Assembly (NCBI GenBank): GCA_051294375.1
Contig: CM119266.1
Span: forward strand, 17,416,087 to 17,480,086
Reading direction: 5' to 3'
Length of the DNA stretch: 64,000 bases
DNA from: Paraspadella gotoi
Taxonomy: Eukaryota > Chaetognatha
Part shown: piece after piece, positions 56,054 to 64,000 of the stretch
How positions within the stretch are numbered: position 1 is the stretch's first letter
Layout: the number at the start of each line of letters is the position of its first letter
Notes under the pieces: generated by a model
The model's database searches: none
The model's input: only the letters and a program-made list of their open reading frames with translations
What the model was told of the DNA's origin: nothing
Position numbers and translations under genes: made by a program

Positions 56054-57961
56054 CTGAGGAGAGAAAGAAAAAATTGAAAATGTTTGTTTAATAGTAAGTT
56101 ATTTCAAATGATTTAAAAGGAAATACGGACCCCAAAAAAAAATTTTTCATCTTTGAAAAATAAAGCCGGAGTGCTGGGGGGAAGTGGGAAGTAAAATTTA
56201 CACACACTCTCTCTCTCTCTCTCTCTCTCTCTCCCAACACACTTCGTACACTTCCAATCAATTTTATTTGCCAATTTCTTCAAACTTTTTAATCTTTTAT
56301 CTCGACAGAAAAAAAAATTAAATCGACTTTTTTTATATGGCGAAATATTTTCGATTACACGAGTAAAACACACACAAAAAATCAATCATGGATCAAAAAA
56401 ACAGTGATTTTCGATGGTCATGTTTGATCCAAAAGAATTTAAACTTCACTGTATTTAGCGTGCGGGTTTCGTACAGTGAGCGACGTGCGCTTAAAGAAAA
56501 AAAAACTCAAAAGAAAACAAAAAATTAAATCTCAATTTGACGAAACTAAAACATAAAATGATAAAATCGGCGATAAAAACAAACGATGGAGAATAAAACA
56601 GAAATAAAAAAGAAATAAAAAAAATTTCGCCCAAATATATTGGCACTATTTTTCGAAAGCGTTTCATTTTGATTTAAAAAATTTTTTTCGTATTGAAGAG
56701 AAAAATATCAGATTTTAGGATAAATAATGTGTGTGAGAGAGAGAGAGAGAGCCTTAAGTAGATCCGGTGAGAGTAATAAGTGTAAAGAATAAACTGAAAA
56801 GGAGACTTGTCAGAGAGAGAGAGAAGAGAGAGGAGAGAGAGAGAGAGGAGAGAGAGAGACGAGAGAGAGCGACGAGGACGACCAATGACTTCCTCCGCGT
56901 CAGAGATAAGAAAATTCTTCGATGACAACGACGACGACGACGACGACTGAAATGTTTTACAATCATTAATTCTTGATCTCAGCAAGAAGTTCTTTCCTAA
57001 TTCCATGTAATAAATAATAGATAAATAGCAAATAACAATAATAATTAATGATAATGTATAGTAAAGATAAAATCAGACCAATTATAAATCTTTGATTGTG
57101 ACATGTCTCTCGCATGAACTCATCTCTTGATCATTAAATCAGGAAAAAAATGAAAAACAGATAAAAAATAAAATTAGTATTTTAACTTGCAATTTATTGG
57201 TTTATAAATACTATATTATATATATGGAAGAGGGACTTTGTTACGAAGGCGAAAAGGAAAAACCAATTTCATAGAACTGAATTCTAAACCAGAATCCATA
57301 AGGCATGTGGAGTCGGAGAAATGAATATAACATATGAGTTAGACAGAGAGAGAGAGAGAGTGACGAAACAGAAGGGAAATCTGAAAGACAGACAAAGAGA
57401 CACACAGACAGACAGACGGACCGACTTTTCGGTTCTGCCCAAACCGAGTTGAGGCGTGGGAGGGAGAGGAATGGCGCCTATGATAATGAAAAAAATTCAT
57501 TCTCTCTCTCTCTCTCTCTCCTCTTGGCTCTAAAGTGCAAAGTCGACAAATTATATCCTGACGGTGAAATATTTGCGAAATGTTCGCTTCAGATTTACTT
57601 TTGCATTTTTTTTAAATTTCTTTTTTTTTTAATTTTTTTTCCCTAAAAGTTTTTAAGTTTGATTTTTTTGATGTCCAATATTTACGTTTGTTGTTGTTGT
57701 TGTTGTTTTTGCTTTTTTAATCGTTTCACCGTTTACTAAAATAAAGTATTAAAGTATAAGAGTATTAACTCTCCGAAAAAAAATGAAAATTTAAAATCTT
57801 GCCGCAAATAAAATAAGGCAATACTTTTTTGAGTTTTGAATTTGGAGTTTCTTTCTCTTTTTTTCCTGGGTGTGTGGACTTTTTCAGCGAAACGTCTCAT
57901 TCTCTGTCGTTTTCTCTCTCTTTCTTTCTATGTGTGTGTTTTTGTGTGTCTCTGTTTTGTG

Positions 57962-57967
<6 letters not shown>

Positions 57968-58028
<61 letters not shown>
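57968..58028. repeat. (CT)n microsatellite
   Basis: A pure CT run flanked by GTGTGT. Other runs on the right of the window are 58391-58425, 59082-59160 and 59268-59342. Confidence 0.95.
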
Positions 58029-58032
<4 letters not shown>

Positions 58033-58387
58033 CTGAACCGGAACAGGAAATTGTCATATTCAAAAAACCTCGAGTGTTCAAACACCGAAAAAAAATAAAA
58101 ATAAAAAATTGCGTGAGAAACGAAATGAAAAATCGAAAATTAAACACGATCGTTAAATTAGTTTAAAAATAGTTTAAACTAATGTATTTCGGAAAATGTA
58201 GTTACAATAAGTAGTTTTTAATTTTTTACTGGCCGATTTTTTATTTTTATTTCAGGTTTTTCGGAAATAAATTTGAAAAAAAGAAGTTTTAAGTATGAAA
58301 ATAAAAATAATTATTGTCATCGTCCGATTCGAAGGGAAGCGAGATTTTTCCAAAGAATTCGAAAAAAAAGCTGAAGAGGGCGTTAAG

Positions 58388-58427
<40 letters not shown>

Positions 58428-58593
58428 GGTGGGTTTTTCTGATCCTTTTTTTTATCGTGAAATTAATTAAAATTGAAACCAGCAAAACCGAGAGAGAAAG
58501 AGAAATTCCTCAAAAAACTTCTCTCTCTCTCTCGGATCGAAATTTTCGAGATCAAATCCCAAGTGCAACGAAAAAAAAAGCAAGAAAGTAAAA

Positions 58594-58730
58594 CCAATTC
58601 GTTCGACCAATCAGAGTTCTTAAAAATCGAGGAAGACAAAGTTTTTCGACAAATGAAAATGTCGCGCCGAATGGCGGCGACCAATCAAAAGACACAATGA
58701 GCCTATTTTGACCAATCGCAAAAGAGTGGG
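58594..58730. promoter_or_regulatory. CCAAT-box cluster, possible promoter
   Basis: Plus-strand CCAAT words start at 58594, 58607, 58681 and 58712, three of them as CCAATCA or CCAATCG. Between them lies GCGCCGAATGGCGGCGACC, which contains the core of a YY1-type site (ATGGCGGC). This is the usual setting of an NF-Y-bound, TATA-less promoter. Whether it serves the scaffold gene (minus) is not known. Confidence 0.45.
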
Positions 58731-59081
58731 AATAGCAGGTTTAAATATTGGGTCTTAAATCTGTTAAGGATTAATGAAATACTTACTTGAAAGAAGTAAG
58801 ATTACGACTAGTTCAATTTTAATGATGAATACTTTCAATAAAAATTAAACGGAAAAAATAAAATGTTTATCGTTGAAAGTTGCAAGTGAACTACACTTGT
58901 TTAGAAATATTTTATTATCAAGTATAAATAAGGCCATACTAATGCATAGAAATTACACTCAATAGATGAAATTTTAAATAGATATTTCAAAAATTATTTT
59001 TATATTTAAAAAAACATTTAAAAAAAAAATTTTATTCCGAAAACTGCAGACAGACAAGGGTCAAAACGAACCCACTCGCAT

Positions 59082-59117
<36 letters not shown>

Positions 59118-59119
59118 GA

Positions 59120-59163
<44 letters not shown>

Positions 59164-59266
59164 AGTGTGTGTGTCTCGAGCCCAGGTTAAAGTTTTTTCC
59201 CCTTTCTCTTTCCAACGTTCGATTCCCAGGACCGATTATCTGTTTTGAGGACCTGCCAATTTCCTT

Positions 59267-59345
<79 letters not shown>

Positions 59346-59839
59346 CAACTAGGAATGGCTCCATCCGATTCTTAGCTTCATTTCTTCGTATTTTATGCCG
59401 CTAAAAAATTATTAAAATGTCAAAAGGGATTAAGACGCTACGTATATTTGATATTTTTTTTAGAATTATTAAATATTTTTATTATCCAAAAAAAGGAACG
59501 AAGGGCGCCAACCGATTCTGTTTTGAGGTAAAAATTTTTTTAAAAAAGGCAAGAGAGAAAAAGTTTACTTTATTTTTGGCAAAAGAAAGAAAAAAGTAAA
59601 CGTTTTCTCTTTTTTGGTTTAGTTTGCAGACACAAGGGAGGGATAGTAAATGGAGCTACTGTGCTACCTTTAATCATCATTTTAGTTAGAAAGCAAATGT
59701 GCAAGACTGATGTCCCTGTAGATTTGTTGATAATCGCAATCTCAGGTTTTGAAGAGCAGGTTCAGGAAAAAAATGGTAGTGTTATAAAAGACTTTCCCTG
59801 CACCAAATAAGTACAAAATTAAGATGATAAGATAAATTA

Positions 59840-60035
59840 AAATATGATGAAAACATTAAATATTAGATTAAGGCTTCGGGATAGTCCCCATAAGGGTTAG
59901 GTTAGGAAATTTTTTTGGGATTTTGTTAAAGGTTAAAGTTTGGATTAGGGTTAGGATTTAGGGATTTTTGAAATCATTTGGAATTAATTTCGGGGTTTAG
60001 CAACAGAATTGGGGCTCTCTCGGCACATAGTGCCA
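59840..60035 (+). mobile_element. MITE-like repeat with CCCTAA-like core, decayed
   Basis: It contains GGGTTAGGTTAGGAA and GGATTAGGGTTAGGATTTAG, then AATTGGGGCTCTCTCGGC. The ends are less clear than in the other copies. Confidence 0.45.
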
Positions 60036-61344
60036 AAGTTTAAACGAATAGGATACACGCATCCAAAAATCGCAGGCCAGGTTTCTTGTTGTGCAGAATT
60101 AAATTCTTTGTTTTCCTTTTTTGACTTTTTAAGTTGAGACCGCCCAAGGAGTGGGTGAGAGAAGGGAAGCTGAAATAGGCTGAGGATTGATATAATAGAG
60201 TTAATATCGTTACTCTTTTTATGAAAAACTTTGTTGGTATTATTAAAAAGAAACACGTTATTCGGGGCAAGAGAGCTAACGCAAAGTTCCGTGTTCCAGC
60301 CCTGAGGTTAACTCACGGTTCGTACGCCAACCTTCGGAATTGAAGTTTCGCGATGCAAGTTAACTGACAGAAAATCTCATGGACCTATCGGTAAATATTA
60401 AAAGTTATGGTCAAGCTATGGGAGGCTTCAAATAAGTGCCATTACTATGTGAGTCCATAGAATAGAATAGGATACAACTTTCAAATAGTGAGGGGTTTGT
60501 TTTCTTTGACTTCCCTTTTGTCTTTTCTTCTGTTTCTCATTCCGAAGAAGTTATTAAAAACTTTTTCCTTTATAGCAAAAGGGAAAAACTAAAAAAATTC
60601 TCGAATAAAATAGAAATAAAAACATGAAAAAAAACGATAAAAAAATTTAAAAGTTATTTAATTCGAGAAAAAAATTAAATGTATTTTAAAAGATATTACC
60701 TAAATATTTAAAATCGGTAAAACTAATATAAAAAAATATGTAATTTTATCCATTCTTTCCGTAATAGCATTCCACAAAACGACAACTTTATCTAAACAAA
60801 CAACATCTTTACCACAACCAAGTTTTAATCAGAACTAGAAAGAAAAAATCAACGGATCTCCGTGATACGGACAAACCGACATTCGAAAGGTTTGATTGAC
60901 AAACAAGACCCGACAAGACCCGAAGAAAAAGGACAGACCGACAGACCGACTTACGTATGACCTTTGATCTAGTATATAAGCTACGTTTCGAGAAGAAGTA
61001 GGGGAAAACAAAAACAAAGCAGACGTTTTGTTATTGTTTTGTCCATGCTGGTTGATGTTGTTGTTGTTATTGTTGTTATTGTTAAAGGAAGCAGTAACGA
61101 CAAAAATGACATCTTGTGTCAGTAAAAATGAAAAATCGATGAAAAAATTTGTCGATTTTTTTATTTTCTTTTCTATTTTCTTTTCTTTCGGCGGCGGCCC
61201 CTCTTTTCTTGTTTGTGCTTCAAAAATTCCTTTCATGTTTTCTTTTTTTTCTTTTTCTTTTTCTTTTTATCAAACGATTTCTCGACCGTTTTACGGTATT
61301 TTTCTTTCTTTTCTCTTTTAATTTTATGCGTTTCAGTCGATAAT

Positions 61345-61346
<2 letters not shown>

Positions 61347-61416
<70 letters not shown>

Positions 61417-61524
61417 TTGTTTCGGTGAACGTTGTGATCAGACTTAGCAACGTGGTCGTATTTAGGGTGAGGTCAGGGGAGGTAGACGGTCCGGTCAGTT
61501 GGTTTAACTGTTTTTTATGTGTTT

Positions 61525-61593
<69 letters not shown>
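61347..61593. repeat. Two (GA)n microsatellites
   Basis: Runs at about 61347-61415 and 61528-61593 are separated by unique sequence. Further right, runs lie at 62384-62471, 62684-62766 and 63123-63144. Confidence 0.95.
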
Positions 61594-61594
<1 letters not shown>

Positions 61595-62386
61595 AAAGAG
61601 GAAAAAAGCTAATGGGAAATGCTGAAATTAGTTCAGATTTAAATAAGCCGAAAAAAGTAAAAAAAGTAATATTATCACAAAGATGGTGCTTAAAATTGTG
61701 GATTAATGAAGAATGAGTGAGAATAAAAAAATATAAATCTGTTTAATCAATGAGAATCAATCAATCAATCAATCAATCAGAATATATAGAATATATATAT
61801 AGATTTAAGAATCGAGAATAAAGTTATACACAATTAATGTTTGTTTAGAACTGCAGAATTGGGGGAAAAATAGATTTTAAAATCAATCATTAATCTGGAA
61901 TCGATATAAACCAGATTCTAGAATCTAGAATGTAAAATGAAGAAAGGTTGAATTAATCAGTCGACGAGTCGGTAAACTAGATTTTAAAATGTAAATCATA
62001 TATCTAGAATCGGTAAACCGGATTCTAGAATCAAAAATCGCTCATTTAGAATCGGGTGTAGAGACTCAAAAAAATCCCAAAGTCAAAAGTCATAAAATCC
62101 GAGGCCGACTCTTGCCGATGCGAGATAACCCCAATGTAAATAATTAACATAAACAGAGAGAGAGAGAATGAGAGAGAGAGACAGACAGACTGTTGGGTCG
62201 TAGATAAACTAATTCCGTACGTTGGTTTATTATTCCGAGCGTTTAGTCCGTGTTAGGAGTTAAAATCCACAAAATAGAAAAGCTTTAGAGAAGTTAATCC
62301 AAGTTTTTTTTTGTATTGAAGGCGCACGGCCATTATTCGCATCGGAAAGGCAAATCGTCTCTGTTTATCGGGTGAAAGAAGAGAAG

Positions 62387-62449
<63 letters not shown>

Positions 62450-62678
62450 AGAGAGAGAAGAGAGAGAGAGAACGGATGCGAAAAAAAATCAGTTTCGTGA
62501 GCAGAAGAAAAAAGTTCTTTTTCATCTTCGATATACTAAACAAAGAGGCAAGAGCAGGCTGTCCTCTCTCTCTTTCTCTTCTCTCTCCTGCCTTGGAGAG
62601 AGTGAGACAGAGGAGGGGTTAAAGAGAGAGACAGAGGGGCCAAAGGGTCGAAAATTCGCCAGACTTTTTCCATGCGCC

Positions 62679-62733
<55 letters not shown>

Positions 62734-62734
62734 G

Positions 62735-62766
<32 letters not shown>

Positions 62767-62776
62767 AATAAGCCAA

Positions 62777-63045
62777 CCAATCAGGTTATCAGTGATCTCA
62801 AAAGTCAGCCAATCAGAAACTTTGCTCTGAGAATAGCAAAAAGAGCGAAAAGATGCCCGGCGATAAATTTTTTATTACGTCTGGTACCCTAACGAGCGTG
62901 ATTCCACCAATGAGACGACGAGACGATGAATTCTCGACCAATCAGAGACTCTTCCACTGCTTTCTTCCCCAGACACGATCGAGCCGACGATCGATTTGCG
63001 TTTCGACCAATCGGAATTACGGATTTTCTAGGGGCGACCAATCAG
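62777..63045. promoter_or_regulatory. Array of six CCAAT boxes
   Basis: Plus-strand sites start at 62777 (CCAATCAG), 62809 (CCAATCAG), 62907 (CCAATGAG), 62938 (CCAATCAG), 63007 (CCAATCGG) and 63038 (CCAATCAG). They form three pairs spaced 32, 31 and 31 bp. CCAATCAG is the preferred NF-Y site. No exon is recognised nearby; it may be a promoter or enhancer of the scaffold gene or of a gene beyond the window. Confidence 0.5.
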
Positions 63046-64000
63046 AACATCCGAAACTTAAGAAGTTTTAGCTGAGTGTACAATTTTTTTGCCCAAGCAT
63101 TATTTCCTTGCAAGAGGGAGAAGAGAGAGAGAGAGAGAGAGACTTTTTTTGTCAGATGCTCCTTTTATCTGTTTCATTTTATCTTCACTTTACTTTTGGG
63201 AGATGAATTAAGTTTCACTTGATGTCTTTTTATTTTCGATGGTTAATTTATTCAGTTAATGAGATGCTTAATTGACGGTTGGGTCACCGAAGCTCCCTCG
63301 AATATAATTAACTCCCCTTTTTTTTAAAATTCGAACTTTTATTCTTGCATATTACTCCTTTTTTTCTATTTTTATATTTTTTTTCTATTTTACATTATTT
63401 TTATTTTACATTTTTTACCACGCTTTGTGAAGTTTCGAAATTGCTTTCTTCCCATTTCTTTTTGTCTCTTTCTGCTTTTTTTCTTCACTTTATTTTTCTT
63501 TCCCTCTTTCTTTTCAAAACAATCAAATTCGCGCTGCATGTTTGAATTATGCGGGCAAAACCTGAAGATGTTTATAAAATTCTTTCGCCCACAAATGATG
63601 TAAAAGAAAATAAGAAGATTGTGAAGAAAAATGATAGGATTATATATGATTAACAGTATTATTAGGCTCTAGAAGAAACATTTAATGCAAACAGTTATTC
63701 AGTAAAAATTTTAACTAGATAACTAGATTTTAACTAAATTTTAACTAGAATAATAATGATAATAATAATAGTAATAATAATAATACAGTAATAATACAAT
63801 TTTGGACTTAAAAACTAAAATCGCGATCTAATTTGATTTTTTTTTTAAATCGAGTTTCAAAGTTCAATAACCGCGACAGGCAACAGTCATCAGGCATCCA
63901 AATCAAAAAAGGTCGCTTTTTGAATCGGGCCAAAACGGCCTATTTTTGAGACAGGCCAGAAGGCTACTCAGTTGAAGTCATCATTGTCGTCCATGACAAC

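Larger units (their letters stand above)
56054..64000. other. Right flank without a recognised gene
   Basis: AT-rich DNA holds many GA/CT runs, a short GACA-type tract near 57380-57420, one decayed MITE-like repeat, the two CCAAT clusters and a (TAA)n-like tract near 63750-63790. The missing 5' exons of the scaffold gene may lie here, but none could be told from noise. Confidence 0.6.

Noticed and set aside
56674-57006. Minus frame starting MELGKNFLLRSR with a serine run, as a possible first exon of the scaffold gene
   Set aside because: Most of it is (GA)n or (ACG)n translation. I could not place a donor that would leave the phase the RING exon needs.
60965-60985. TATATAAG, a TATA-box-like word
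   Set aside because: It is a single match in AT-rich DNA with no downstream exon recognised.

Overview
The window is nuclear DNA of an invertebrate animal. The evidence is spliced genes with GT-AG introns, CCCTAA-like repeat cores, tRNA-derived SINE-like elements, MITE-like elements and a very high load of (GA)n/(CT)n microsatellites. The phylum cannot be fixed from the sequence. A RING finger on a TANC-type protein is, as far as I know, seen in insect Rolling pebbles and not in vertebrate TANC1/2, so an invertebrate is the safer reading.

Layout. (1) 122-3827, plus strand: the 3' part of a gene for an unrecognised protein with at least three membrane segments, a long E/K-rich linker with five 14-residue repeats, and four EF-hands. 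(2) 4643-6888, minus strand: a two-exon C2H2 zinc-finger gene. (3) 7956-10736, plus strand: a complete seven-exon cytosolic sulfotransferase (289 aa) with one GC-AG intron. (4) 11967-56053, minus strand: a TANC/Rolling-pebbles scaffold gene of about 39 exons. It encodes polyQ, RING, disordered linker, STAND/NACHT-like P-loop ATPase, ankyrin repeats, TPRs and a C-terminal PDZ ligand. Its 5' end is not found and may lie right of 56 kb. (5) 56054-64000: no recognisable gene. It holds microsatellites, one dispersed repeat and two clusters of CCAAT boxes with a repeated 31-32 bp spacing that look like promoter DNA.

The centre of the scaffold gene (26.46-52.33 kb) is laid down four times: a stub, a 4 kb copy and two copies of about 10 kb. 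All are bounded by N runs or microsatellites. Each copy carries different one-base indels in the same exons, and comparing the copies restores open frames and intron phases. I read this as gap-filling of one locus with noisy long reads, not as biological amplification. Smaller one-base losses also break two ankyrin junctions outside that block.

The scaffold gene and the sulfotransferase converge near 10.7-12.0 kb. The zinc-finger gene and the sulfotransferase diverge from about 6.9-7.96 kb. I see no operon-like organisation, RNA genes or CRISPR arrays. Exon borders were read by eye from splice signals, phase and similarity recalled to TANC1/2, SULT, EF-hand and C2H2 families; no search was run.
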